Shown: positions 10,613 through 20,519, counted from the first letter of the stretch. The stretch: DNA of 45,000 bases from Prorocentrum cordatum (GCA_963575745.1 CAUYUJ010007291.1:69942-114941); one strand, 5' to 3'. A program made the numbers and translations. The notes: a model not told the origin generated them from the sequence alone.

Positions 10613-11806
10613 ATGGCCAAGGGGAAGAAGATGGTACCGATCAAGCATGAGAACGCAGAGGCCCACGAGAGCGGGCCAAACGTGACTAAGAAGCTCCCGA
10701 AGGCGCTGAAGGATCTCATAGATAAGGCCGACAACGACCCCGACAAGCTTGCGACCCTGATCGGTGGAATGTCAGCAGCAGAAAAGAAAGGGCCCTTCTC
10801 AGCGATGTCGTACTACCTCAAGACAAACAAGCCGCAAGCATTCAAGGAGTACCATGATCAGACGAAGGGCAACGACAAAGCCAAGATCGATTGGCTTATG
10901 CGCTTTACCTTGAACCCATCTGAAGGTGGATGTATCGCCAAGAGCAGTACCTCAGTGAAGAGCCAGCGACGAGATGGAGTGGAAGACGCGTGGCTCACGG
11001 AAGCCGAGCTGGCGGGCCCGCTGTGGCTCAACAGCGCCGCACGCGCTGCGGCGATCGTCAAGGAACTAGAGGGCAGGCCGCATTCGAGGAGCAAGGCGCT
11101 CCGCGACCTGGGCGTCCTCGAATATCATTTCTTCAGGGACGCCGTCGGCACCTCGACGGACACGACTACTCACAGTACGGAGCTTGAGACGTCGACCGAT
11201 ATTGCCGTCGAGGACTTCAAGCGGGTGCAGAAGAACATGATGCAGGGGCTTGATGAAGACTTCCAGGCTTCTTTCGGCGCTCCCTCGTCCAGCTCCAACC
11301 CCAAGAAGAAGATGACCAAGGCGGGGAAGGAAATAGCTAGGCTCGAACAGGAGAGCAAAGCTCCGGCGGACTTCGACAAGCAGATTGAGGGTCTCGACGA
11401 GGAGGCTAAGCAGGCCAAGATCGACGAGAAGAAACGGTCAGATGCCAAGTCCGCGCTCGACAAGCATTACAGGGAGATGAGTTCCAAAGTCTATAACTGG
11501 CGGAAGGTGTGCGAGATCGAAAGCCCGAAGGTCGTGGAAGCGCTGATCCAGAAGCAGTACCCCAAGGAGACAGCGGCTTTCGTCCAGAACAAATCTATCC
11601 AGATGCTGACTTCGATCACGGAGTTCATCACAAAGACCTTGGCCAAGCAGCCCAAAGGCCAGGGTCTCTCGGTGGAGGAATGCAGCGCTGACTTGAAGAC
11701 GACGAAGGAGACCTTCGATGAGCTCGAGAGGGCCTGGAAGCTGTTCGATAAGACTGTGTGGAACGACATGAAGGGGCATGCGAATGCGCCGACCGAGGAG
11801 GCCTGA
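10613..11806 (+). CDS. Gene D: intact intronless 397-residue coiled-coil protein
   Basis: A single open frame with a good start context (GCGCCATGG) and TGA at 11804-11806; no intron is needed. The N-terminus is lysine-rich. Residues 25-110 form a helical domain (DKLATLIGGMSAAEKKGPFS, YYLKTNKPQAFKEYHDQTKG). Residues 124-180 hold the motif DAWLTEAELAGPLWLN and EYHFFRDAV. Residues 230-300 are strongly charged and probably coiled coil, and 300-390 are helical. I associate the DAWLTEAELAGP...LN signature with a large dinoflagellate-specific family of unknown function; this rests on memory, not a search. It lies 769 bases upstream of gene E on the same strand and has its own relict leader. Absence of introns and presence of the relict leader both suit retroposition. 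No signal peptide or membrane segment is visible. Confidence 0.85.
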   Translation: MAKGKKMVPIKHENAEAHESGPNVTKKLPKALKDLIDKADNDPDKLATLIGGMSAAEKKGPFSAMSYYLKTNKPQAFKEYHDQTKGNDKAKIDWLMRFTLNPSEGGCIAKSSTSVKSQRRDGVEDAWLTEAELAGPLWLNSAARAAAIVKELEGRPHSRSKALRDLGVLEYHFFRDAVGTSTDTTTHSTELETSTDIAVEDFKRVQKNMMQGLDEDFQASFGAPSSSSNPKKKMTKAGKEIARLEQESKAPADFDKQIEGLDEEAKQAKIDEKKRSDAKSALDKHYREMSSKVYNWRKVCEIESPKVVEALIQKQYPKETAAFVQNKSIQMLTSITEFITKTLAKQPKGQGLSVEECSADLKTTKETFDELERAWKLFDKTVWNDMKGHANAPTEEA

Positions 11807-12539
11807 TGGACACCTCGCAGCGCTACCTTTTGGCGGCGTGCGCCGCCGTGCGCACTTTGCGCACGAGGGTTCCGCTCTGGCGTGAGCGGAGTGGGGTGCG
11901 GCAACAACGCCGCGAGGTTGCGCAAGAAACCATGAGATGCTCCGAGAGCCCCGAGGGACATCACGGAGGAGGTCCAGGAGAAAGGGAAGGGGTAGGAGGG
12001 GGAATAGGGGGAGGAGCAGGATGAGGAGGCGCGAACAAAAACTAAAACCTAGGAGGAGGGGACAGAGGAGGAGAACGAGGAGGCAGAGGAGGAGGAGGAG
12101 GAAGAGGAGGAGGAGGAGGAGGAGGAGAAAGTGGAGGAGGAGAACGATGATGAGGATGCTGAGGACCCCAGGGGCTCTGTAGAACGCAAGCTTGGGAACC
12201 CAACGAGGGGGACTTAAGACCAGCCCCCCCAAGAGGTCTAGACTGCGAAATCGAGAATACAACAAAGAAAGAAACCAACCACATGCAATAAGAAACGCGT
12301 TTGCCTTTCACCTACCCCCTGAAGTACACAACACCTACTAGAGAGACGCCCAAATTGCATGACCTGGATTCTCTCCGACAGGAGCCACCTGACACCCCGT
12401 GAACTTACGCTAGAAATCTCCAGACACCCCGTCAGAAGTAGGCCGCATGGAGCCCTGAAGTACCAACCAAACATGTAGCTCTCTGGCACGCCACGCCCTA
12501 AACCCAAATCACCGTTCCCCCGAATTCCTCATCACCCGC
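11807..12539. other. Intergenic spacer D-E
   Basis: Has a short perfect dyad GGCGGCGTGCGCCGCC at 11831-11846, a GAG-rich tract at 12050-12145, then non-repetitive sequence. No frame in it resembles the surrounding families. Confidence 0.55.
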
Positions 12540-12541
12540 AT

Positions 12542-12558
12542 CGTAGCCATTTTTGGCT
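12542..12558 (+). promoter_or_regulatory. Relict spliced-leader sequence upstream of gene E
   Basis: CGTAGCCATTTTTGGCT matches the dinoflagellate leader segment CGTAGCCATTTTGGCT with one extra T; the leader's terminal CAAG is replaced by GGCA. It ends 16 bases before the ATG of gene E, the typical place for a leader on the parent mRNA. Confidence 0.7.
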
Positions 12559-12574
12559 GGCATACATATTCAAT

Positions 12575-15114
12575 ATGCCAGGCGTTCGACAACGCCTGTT
12601 TGGTAACGAACAGACTACATCAGCAGGTGCCAATGCAAAATGGATCCGCAAGTTGTGGCAAAGCGGTCGCATTTCTGCATCAGAGGTTGGGGAGGGAGCC
12701 CGAGCCGCTGTTTCTGATAGGTCGGATTGCCCTACCACGCATAAGCTCAAGAAGCTTGGTCAGAAGCCAACCACCAAGGGCAATGCGCATCGAGACTTAA
12801 GTCGAAACTTAGAAAGACGATGCACCCACCCGCCTCCCTACCAAGCAAGGGTGCCATTGTGGGATAGACGCCTGGGCAAACAAGTTTCTGGTCTGGTTAA
12901 CTTCATGGTGCTCTATGAGGTCCTTGCGGCCACGATTCCCGAGGGTATGGAGTCGGAGTGGACCACGTATGCCGACTCCCAGCAAGGCATCAAAGAGGAA
13001 GTCGCGAATTGGGCCAGGAGGGTGAACATGGCGGACACCAGCAATATGATGGCCGTGGGCTTGTGGGGCGATGGAGCCCCATACAACACCAGGGACTCGA
13101 TCGTCCTATGGACGTTGACCGTGATTAGTGGCAGGACGTTTTTTTTTTAGCCCCTGCAGCTCCAATGCTTCCAATTGCAATGGGATTGAGGGGGGGAGGG
13201 CACATGGCAGGGGGATGGCAAGATCACCGATGGAGCATCGCTGCGTTTTGTTTTGCTTTACCCTCGCCTCTCTCTTCCTAGCAGTTTTTTCCCGTCTCCG
13301 TGTTCAGACGTTCTGCAGGCGTCGTGAGCGACACTGGCTGGTGGCCTTCGGCAAGAGGAGCATCTGCAAATGCGGATGCAGAGGCCGCTGTACTTTTAAG
13401 GAGGTGCTCTGGGCTGACAATGACACTGGGGGTGGGGTGAGCAGGAGTGGCAACGCCCTTCAGAATTGTCCTGGGCCTCGCTGAGGGGACATGCCACCCC
13501 TGCTATACCCCTCCCCTTGTTTTTCTCATCGGTACAGTCGCTTGCTTTGCCACCCAAGGTCTGGAAGGTCTTGGGCTGGATATTCACCAACTTCATGCTC
13601 GGCCGATGGCCCGATCGGCGCCATGATGGCAGGCTTTTCTCTGAGTCCACCCTCAGAGGGGACAAGTGGCGAGCGTCCAAGGCAGGCTCGCGCATGCGAG
13701 CTCGAGGTTGCTTGATCGATTACAGGGGGGACTGGGAGTGGCACAAAAGCGTATACGGTATCCAAGGGTGGCAGCTTGGGAGGGGAGCGATGATTTGTTG
13801 GCGATGCCCCTGCACAACAGAGCAGATGTCGGAGTTCTCTTTGCAAGCACCGTGGCGCTCGCTAATGTTCACGCCAGAGCAGTACTTAAACAACATATTG
13901 AACGATCCACGCAATATCTGCCTCGACCCGCTGCAAGTCCCAGGATTTTCATGGCTGTACATTCGCCCTGGGCTGATGCACACTGGGTGTCTCGGGGTCG
14001 TCCAGGACTTATTGGGCAACGTCCTCTGGGAAGTGTTTCGGCATCTGGGGGGAACGCGATCATCGCCCACCAAGGCGGCTGGGGATGGGGTGGTGTAAAA
14101 CGTCTTAGGCGCCGTTCTGCGTCTCCCATCCCTGCCCCCCCCCCCCCTTGCAGAGATGGGGGGGGGGGGGGGGAAGGGATCGGAAGGGCTAGAACGGTGC
14201 GACCAGAGGCCCTGGGCAGAATCGTCAACATGATTATTATGGCATCACATTGTCTTAACATGCAGCCCCCGATTCGGAACCTGACCATCGGCATGATCAG
14301 GGCCGAGGGGAAAGCACCGCGGCTGAAAACACAGGCGGCTGAAGGCCGCCACTTGGTTCCAGTGGTTGCGTACATGCTCGAGCATCTCTTGCCGTTGGAC
14401 TCACCGCATGAGCACACTAGGTTCTCTGGGTGCAATAATAATGGTGATATGTTTGAGCACGTTTTTTTTTGTTTCAAGCTGTTGCCCGCTGCCCCTCGAG
14501 GTTCAATTGTGTTCGGTACTTGGACCTGGTGTACAAAGAGCTGTACACGGAGGGTCGTGATCATTTGGCAGTGTATGCACGGCGCCATCTGATGTTGTAT
14601 CGTCAGTTGCATCTCGCTTCGAGGGAGTGGCATCTCTGGAAGATCAAACCGAAGCACCACCTATTCACCCATATTTGCGAAGAGGTGTGCCCCGACAACC
14701 CCAAGGATGTCGAATATATAGCTAGCTGCAAGCAAACACATAGAAACAACACAAGCCTAGTCCTCCTCCTTCCTCCTCTTCCTCCTCCCCCTCCTCCTCC
14801 TCTTCCTCCTCCTCCTCCTCATTCCTCCTTCCCCCCTCCTCCTCCTCCTCCTACTCCGTCCGCCCACCCCTCCCCTTGACTCGGAGGTCTCAGAAGATCT
14901 GATCATCTTGGAGGCCTTTGGATTTCCGATCATCTCGGAGGCCTCTGGAATTCCAATCCTAGGCTAATGAATTTACAACCCCATGGAGGACCATTGGGAG
15001 TACTACGATGAGAGCACTATCGGTGAGTGCGCTGATTTAGCTGAAACGTTGCACCCTAGGACATTGCACCGCACGCTGATCGACAAATGGCGCCATGGAT
15101 TCGTGAGGGACTAA
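12575..15114 (+). CDS. Gene E: intact six-exon 567-residue protein, distant Tnp2/CACTA transposase-like layout
   Basis: Exons are 12575-13134, 13319-13403, 13559-14074, 14209-14420, 14501-14705 and 14989-15114 (TAA 15112-15114). They sum to 1704 bases and every phase matches. Features in order: a basic N-terminus; LVNFMVLYEVLAATIPEG (107-124); GLWGDGAPYNTRDS (162-175) with Asp166; a cysteine cluster CKCGCRGRC (203-211); YRGDWEWHKSVYGIQGW (270-286) with Asp273, then CWRC (295-298); PGFSWLYIRPGLMHTGCLGV (343-362); RHLVPVVAYMLEHL (434-447); IKPKHHLFTHICEE (506-519); YYDESTIG (531-538). The run 'LxGDGxP ... GDW...CWxC ... MHxxxLGV ... KPKHHLFxH' parallels Tnp2/Plavaka transposases, so I infer a domesticated or mobile-element-derived protein of a dinoflagellate-expanded family. 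Where related members, as I recall them, have an Asp just before the MH motif, this copy has Pro352-Gly353-Leu354, so a catalytic acid may be missing. The function is otherwise unknown. Confidence 0.85.
13135..13318 (+). other. Gene E intron 1 (GA-AG, phase 2)
   Basis: GGCAG|GACGTT and TCTGCAG|GCGTCG. A T9 run and a pyrimidine-rich second half are present. Removal joins TVISG to RRRERHWLVAF. Confidence 0.75.
13404..13558 (+). other. Gene E intron 2 (GT-AG, phase 0)
   Basis: AAGGAG|GTGCTC and CCCAAG|GTCTGG. Removal joins RCTFKE to VWKVLGW. Confidence 0.78.
14075..14208 (+). other. Gene E intron 3 (GC-AG, phase 0) with poly-C/poly-G hairpin
   Basis: ACCAAG|GCGGCT and CCAGAG|GCCCTG. The interior has ATCCCTGC followed by a C run, a 9-base spacer TTGCAGAGA, then a G run and AAGGGAT, a near-perfect inverted repeat of about 20 bases per arm (about 14128-14180). 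Confidence 0.75.
14421..14500 (+). other. Gene E intron 4 (GT-AG, phase 2, 80 bases)
   Basis: CACTAG|GTTCTC and CTCGAG|GTTCAA. The same AGGTTC word occurs at both ends. Removal joins HEHT-R to FNCVRYLDLV. Confidence 0.85.
14706..14988 (+). other. Gene E intron 5 (GA-AG, phase 0) with (CCT)n
   Basis: CCCAAG|GATGTC and ATGGAG|GACCAT. A CTCCTC microsatellite occupies 14762-14870. Removal joins DNPK to DHWEYYDEST. A GT donor three bases downstream (GAT|GTCGAA) is a possible alternative adding one residue. Confidence 0.75.
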
Positions 15115-15690
15115 GTCAAGAACGCATTGAAAAAAGTCAGCGCAGAGACACACCTCAACTTCGGGCCATCGATCCTCATCGTCCTCTTTCCCCTCCCCCA
15201 TCTTTCCCCCCTCCCCTCTCCCTCCCTCTCCCCTCCCCTCCCTCGAGCTCCCCTCCCACGCCCATGAAGCATTGTCTCGCGTCATCTCGCTAGACGTGGC
15301 GACCCCTTGTGCTCTGTTCCCGTAGCGGCCGTAACCGCAGGCGGCCTGCACGATCGCTTTGCTGGCTCGCAATCCCGAGTGTTTGGATCCTCCTCCTCCT
15401 CCTCCTCCTCCTCCTCCTCCTCCGTCCCCTCCACTTTCTCCTCCTCCTCCTCCTCCTCCTTCCTCCTCCTCCTCCTCCTCGTCCTCCTGCAGCCGACTGC
15501 GCAACTGGGAGTCGCACAGTGCTCCTGCACGCTCGCTCGTGGCGGTAGCATCGACACGTATCAGAGCACGGTCGCGGCAACAATCACGACTTTCACCAGG
15601 TTTCACCACGGATTTCATGTCGAATCGTGGCAATCGTCACGTCCCCTACGCGTACGCGGACTGCACACTGCTGCCTAGCAAGCAACACTG
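15115..15690. other. Region 3' of gene E
   Basis: CT-rich sequence at 15180-15250 and (CCT)n at 15390-15485. Unique pieces between them show no motif shared with the neighbouring genes. Confidence 0.55.
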
Positions 15691-15912
15691 TGCTATGCTA
15701 TGCCATACTATACTATGCTATTGTGTGAAATGATATGGTATGTTATCTTATACTACGAGGCTAACATACACTATGACATCTTATGATATGATACGATATA
15801 TATATATATGTTATCTCCAACTATGATATGGCGCGAAAAGGCGCTGTGTGTGCTAGCTATGATAGGGTACATTCATATATTATGTTATGTTATGTTATGC
15901 TCTGTCATGTGA
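15691..15912. repeat. AT-rich TATGC/TTATG quasi-pentamer repeat
   Basis: Degenerate repeats of CTATG, TTATG and ATGATATG with a short (TA)n at about 15798-15810. No coding content. Confidence 0.75.
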
Positions 15913-15944
15913 TCTCTGCGGGTTCGTGGCTCATTAATTCCAGG

Positions 15945-16120
15945 ATGTGGAATTGCAGAATCTGAAATTGTATTCGCGGGGTCTGCTATTATCTGTGCTG
16001 AATTATGTACCTTTCTGAATTATAATTCGGGAATCTGAATTATTTATAGCGGATTTGTCATTTCTGCGTTCTTTATTCCGGATCTGTCATTTCTCAGGTC
16101 GTCTGCTATAATTCTGTCGG
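15945..16120. repeat. Second copy of the AATTCNGGAATCTGAA dispersed repeat
   Basis: Shares GGTCTGCTATTAT, GAATTATAATTCGGGAATCTGAATTATTT-like words and GGATCTG with 2905-3115, in the same orientation. Confidence 0.7.
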
Positions 16121-17351
16121 AAAGGATGCTCTGGGTTCGCATCGTCGTCAGGCATTGCCTCCTATGCTCTTCGTCATCAATGTCCTTAATCTCGTCTTGC
16201 TCACTCATCTCCCCGGTCATCTTCTCCCTCTTGCTTGTCCTCCTCATTGTGTCCCTTCTCGTGCTCATACTTTCTCCCCCATCATCCTCCGCACCTTCCT
16301 ACGCTCATCCTTCTCATCTTCCCGATTTTCCAGATCCTCGTCCTCCCCCTCCTTCCTCGTCCTACTCTTGTCCTCTTCATCCTCGTGCTGGTTTTCCCCC
16401 TCCCCCTCTTCATCCTCCTCCTCGTCCTCCTCCTCTACCTCCTCTTCCTCTTCCTCCTCCTTCTCGTCCTCATCATCATCCCCCCCTCCTCCTCCTTTTC
16501 CTCCTCGTGGCTCTCGTCCTCCTCCTCCTCTTCCTCCTCCTTATCTCCCACCCCATCTTCTTACCTCCAAACCCTCATCTTCCGTACGTCCAAAAGAAGA
16601 AGGTTTGGAGTAGGTTTGGTGCAAGTCGCAAATAGGTTTGAAGTAGTTTTGAGATAAGTTTGAATGAGGTTGGGAGAAGGTTTGAAGAAAATTAGATGTA
16701 TATTTTCATCAGGTTTGAAGTAGGTTCGCGCCTCCCGAAACTTATCATCGGCGCTCCAAAACCTATATTGAGGTTCTCGAAACCTGCTTAAGTGCACCCA
16801 ATACCTACTTTCGATTCCACAAACGTTTTTGGGGACCTGCTGCGCAAAACAAAATTCAGAAAACTCACTTTGCGCCCTTATTTGGGGCGGTGGTTCTTGG
16901 ATAGATTGTTTTTCTGCCAGGGCACAGCTGCAAATTTAGAATTTTCTTTGGCAGCAGCAAGCGAAGGGCTCAAAAAACAAGCCGAAAAAGGGGAAGGAGG
17001 AGGGGAGGAGAGAGGCGGCACAGGTCACACAATTTCCAGTTCCCCCAACCAGAGCGTCTCCTCCAAAGGTGTTTGCCGGAGATCGCCGTGAGGATTCAAT
17101 AAAAATCTGTAACATTACACGTTGGACTCCTACGCCAAGAATTTCTCACCACGTGTCTGTACAACAAAGCTAAAGTGGCACGTATGCAGGTCGCCGTCAA
17201 TTTGGGATTTCATTTAATGGCTTGCTCATTCTAACGGCTGTATATTGCATTCTAACGGCTGACTTGCTCATGCAACGATCCGAGGCCACTATTGGCCACC
17301 TTTTGCGTAAGTGATATTGTTTTTCTCTTTCAGCCCGTTCAAGTAGACGGC

Positions 17352-17465
17352 TTTTTTTTTTCGGTGTTAATTTGTCTTTTACTAGAGTTTAGTTGTGCAT
17401 GTTTTTTTCTTTTGTTGTATTATAGTGTGTGGTGTGTGTTTTTTTTGTTAAGTTTTGATTTTGTA
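17352..17465 (-). mobile_element. 114-base SINE-like insertion with 8-base target duplication
   Basis: TAGACGGC occurs at 17344-17351 and again at 17466-17473, while copy 2 of the segmental repeat has it once, so the 114 bases between are an insertion. On the minus strand the insert begins TACAAAATCAAAACTTAAC and ends CACCG followed by ten A, as expected of a poly(A)-tailed retroposon. It is too short to encode protein. No RNA polymerase III box is obvious by eye. An introner-type DNA element is an alternative, since those can also leave 8-base duplications. Confidence 0.72.
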
Positions 17466-17746
17466 TAGACGGCCCAATCCTTGATGTCGCCATGTTTGGT
17501 TTGTCCATTTTTTTGAAATAGTAACACCGACCGCAGCATCACCTCGAGACCTGAAAGCAATGCAGAGAAAATCACGCACGGAGAGCACACTGGCAGGGCC
17601 CAAATGCTGCCGTCGTGTCAAATCCTTTTTTTTTACTCTTCTTCTCTTCTTTCTGATGTTGAAGGCAGGTCGACGATGAGGTCGAGCTGGGTGCATCGTG
17701 AGGTGGGATTGGATGTTGGTTTCGATGTGATTTATCATGTAGTAGT

Positions 17747-18233
17747 CGCTCAACGTTCTTATTTGGACCTATCCCCCCAGCTTCTAGGAATATTTGCCTC
17801 CATGATGCAACGATCTACCTCCTCATGTCTAGTTGCCCACCTCCCTCCTACAGCAGAAACCAGCAAAACATGCCCATGGGGGTCGGTCGGGTCCTTCAAA
17901 CAAGACGGTTATCCCGAGTCGTTGGCTAACGGCGCGTTGCAAAAGCAACCAGCAACCACCCAGCTAAAAATCGTCTCACTCTTGATTGTAATCGTATTTT
18001 CCCAGGTGCATCCGCATTCGCTCGTGTATTTGGCAGGGCAATTGTGCGTTTTAGTTGTTCGTGCATATAGCGCTCAAGCACATTGGAAGCATAATATTGC
18101 TAATCGTGTTGTTATTCCCCCAGAATTGAATCTGCAGGATCTAGGCTTCAGGGTTGACCTTTTGCAGATAAGTGCTGTGGTCGTTCAGCCCAGCCAGCGG
18201 TTTCGCAGTGAGATCCACCCAGTTCCACATTAA
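17747..18233 (+). other. Open frame in segmental repeat copy 1, probably not coding
   Basis: A frame of about 160 codons is shared with 24546-25031. The copies differ at eight bases in this stretch, six changing the amino acid and two silent, about what neutral drift gives. No domain recognised. Confidence 0.5.
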
Positions 18234-18559
18234 GCAGAGATTCGGGCCCGCCAAACCCTCCCAGCTTGCAGCTTGATTCTTCTTCCCGGGCATTGTAGAG
18301 CAGGTTTCGACCAGTTGAAGTGACAGGACGCCCGTGCCAAAGGTGACCTGTCAAAGTTGTGTTTTGCTTTTCGAACAGCAGCATGGCAAACAGCAATGTG
18401 TCCGATGTTCACCGGCAGTCACTAGCCCAGTCGTGTTTTCAGCATGTCCCGCTGAGAACACGACTCTGCTCTCAGCTTATCATGTTGTTTTTGTAATTTG
18501 CTGTTTTGTCCAATCAGACAAGGATGGCGTGACAAACAGCAATCACGTGTTCTTCTACA

Positions 18560-19080
18560 TGTTGAGAAGCAGCGTTCTATATGTTGAACAGCAGCGCGGC
18601 ACAATCGTTCTGCTTGAAGGCGGCCAAGACGGCCTCCGAGGCGGTCCCCGAGCCAACCAAGATGACACCAAACGGCTCAATCAAGATGGCCCAGTCCTGG
18701 GCCGCCTGCATCGAACACAAATCCTCCCAGACGGCCCTAAGTAACCCCGAAAGATCTTCCAAGAGAGTCCTGGCACACTGATTTTGAATTGCGTGCCTGC
18801 TCAGCTGTGTAACCGCTCAAGGTGGCTCAAAATTCCAGATTGGCCCAAGAGCCTCCTAGGAGGGATTTAAGTCGACCTGCAAGGCACCCAAGATACGAGG
18901 CCCAAGAAGCACCAGGACACCCCGAAAAGGCGCCCAAGACGCTTTGAAGATCGCTGTAAACCCCCGGGACGATTCAACAAGCGTCCACGAGGCGCCCGAA
19001 GCGCCCCGCGAGGCCCCAAAGAGCCGCCAGGAAACCCCCAAGACGCTCTGAGAGGCGTCCGAGAGAAGAAACTTTCCTAA
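18560..19080. repeat. CCAAGA-type degenerate repeat
   Basis: Degenerate CCCAAGANGNCC units, plus orientation, related to 1-1072 and 1880-2060. 18272-18560 is unique sequence without a recognised gene. Confidence 0.75.
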
Positions 19081-20460
19081 CCCAGGGGCAAGAGGATCAT
19101 GCAGCCATGACTCTTGATTGCCCCTCGCACGGATTTCGAAGGCACGTGGCTGGAGCCGCTCCAGTTCGGATCATCCAGGTTCAGTGAGATCCCAAAAAGG
19201 AGGCGCACCATGGTGCGATCCATCTCTCCGCCACTCATTTTCCTTGCTCGGAGGGGTAAGGTTTGTCCTCCGAATGTTGGCCACTTCAGTGCCTGTTTGA
19301 AGGTGCCTGCCGATCCGCCATTGATAGTGCGCTTCGTGGCCGGGCCAAGCCTGGAGAGACGCAGGGTAAAGGTTTAAGGCTTCACTTTATACGCAACGCT
19401 TGCATCAGGCACGCAAGCTCGACAACCACGGTCGGCACAACCCAAACCTATCGCTGTCGATCCCAGATTCAAGCCACAGCACACGGCCACGCAATTTGGC
19501 TGTTTAGCGCGGCGGATTTGCTCTCGGCCCGCCGAGGGAAGGTCATATGCGGCGGCATTTGCGTTGAAGCCACGCAAGTGATCTTTGCCGCCCAGCCCGC
19601 GCCCATGGTTTTCTGCACGCGCAGGGTGGCAATATAAACAAGGCGGGGGTACGCGGGTGCAAGTTCGGGGCGACAGTGCGAAAGAGGAGTTCCCGCGCGC
19701 GCGCCCGTTCGCGCCCGCTGCGCCAGCGCCGCGGGGCGGCGCTGCAAGGGCCATATTGGCCGAAGGGGAGGATTGCGAGCGGGGGCGGGTGGCCACGTTG
19801 CCTCTGTTCCTTTGCGCATGGTTGCAGACAGGCTTGGCAATTCATTCCACGTTGGCCCGTCATCGATCGCTGACCAGTGCTGGGCTGCAGCGCAGGGCGC
19901 GCGGAAGGTGTCCAAGAGACGCCCCAATAGATTCCCCCGAAAAATCTATAACTCACAGCGGGCCTCAAATGGTTCAAATGAAATTGCGCCCTTTTTTTGA
20001 GCATCGTTCCTCGATGGGATGACGGGAGTGCGCGAAGCGTTGAGAATTCAAAATTATTTATTCCTGCCACGCTATTGCACTGCAGCATGGGCATTGAAAT
20101 TCACGCGCGCGGCCGTGTGGAGATGAGGCTTTGGATAAGATTGGAAGACGATTAGAATTTGCTTAACAGTAGTTTGGATAGCCGCCATGTCGCCAGTCTC
20201 CGAAAGTTGCCTCGCGAGGGCCCGGGTCGGCAGTCGCACCCCCCCCAGGGGGGTCAGGGGGATCCGACGCGCAAGCGCGACGAACAAACATCTAGCAACT
20301 ACAGTAATCGATGGCATCCATGACATCACCCTGCAACTCAAGAGACAGCGAAACCAACTGCGCCCTCAAGTGCACGGACTAAAACAACATTGCTTGCATC
20401 TGCATGGACGGTGGTGCGCACGGACTAAAACAACGTTGCGCACGGTTTACCACTTTTTTG
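19081..20460. other. No gene recognised
   Basis: GC-rich with several overlapping open frames on both strands, none with recognisable motifs. Contains a 19-base direct repeat around GCACGGACTAAAACAAC (about 20371-20392 and 20420-20441) and a C-run/G-run dyad near 20239. Confidence 0.5.
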
Positions 20461-20519
20461 TGATGTGACGGTGGTTTCGCCTATCTCAAAAAATGATATG
20501 CCACGATCAGGGACAAGCA

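Larger units (their letters stand above)
16136..18271 (+). repeat. Segmental repeat, copy 1
   Basis: Begins TTCGCATCGTCGTCAGGCAT and ends CCCTCCCAGCTTGCAG. It matches 23080-25069 in the same orientation with few substitutions. Internal parts: a CT-rich segment; a segment repeating AGGTTTGAAGTAGGTT; a short canonical-looking GTAAGTG...CTCTTTCAG (17307-17333); and a 3' segment with an open frame ending at 18233. Copy 1 carries an extra insertion at 17352-17465 and a second region of unmatched length near 17548-17660. Confidence 0.93.

Noticed and set aside
12575-13150. Gene E as a 191-residue single-exon protein
   Set aside because: The frame ends in TTTTTTTTTAG inside intron 1; joining six exons gives a matching-phase 567-residue protein.
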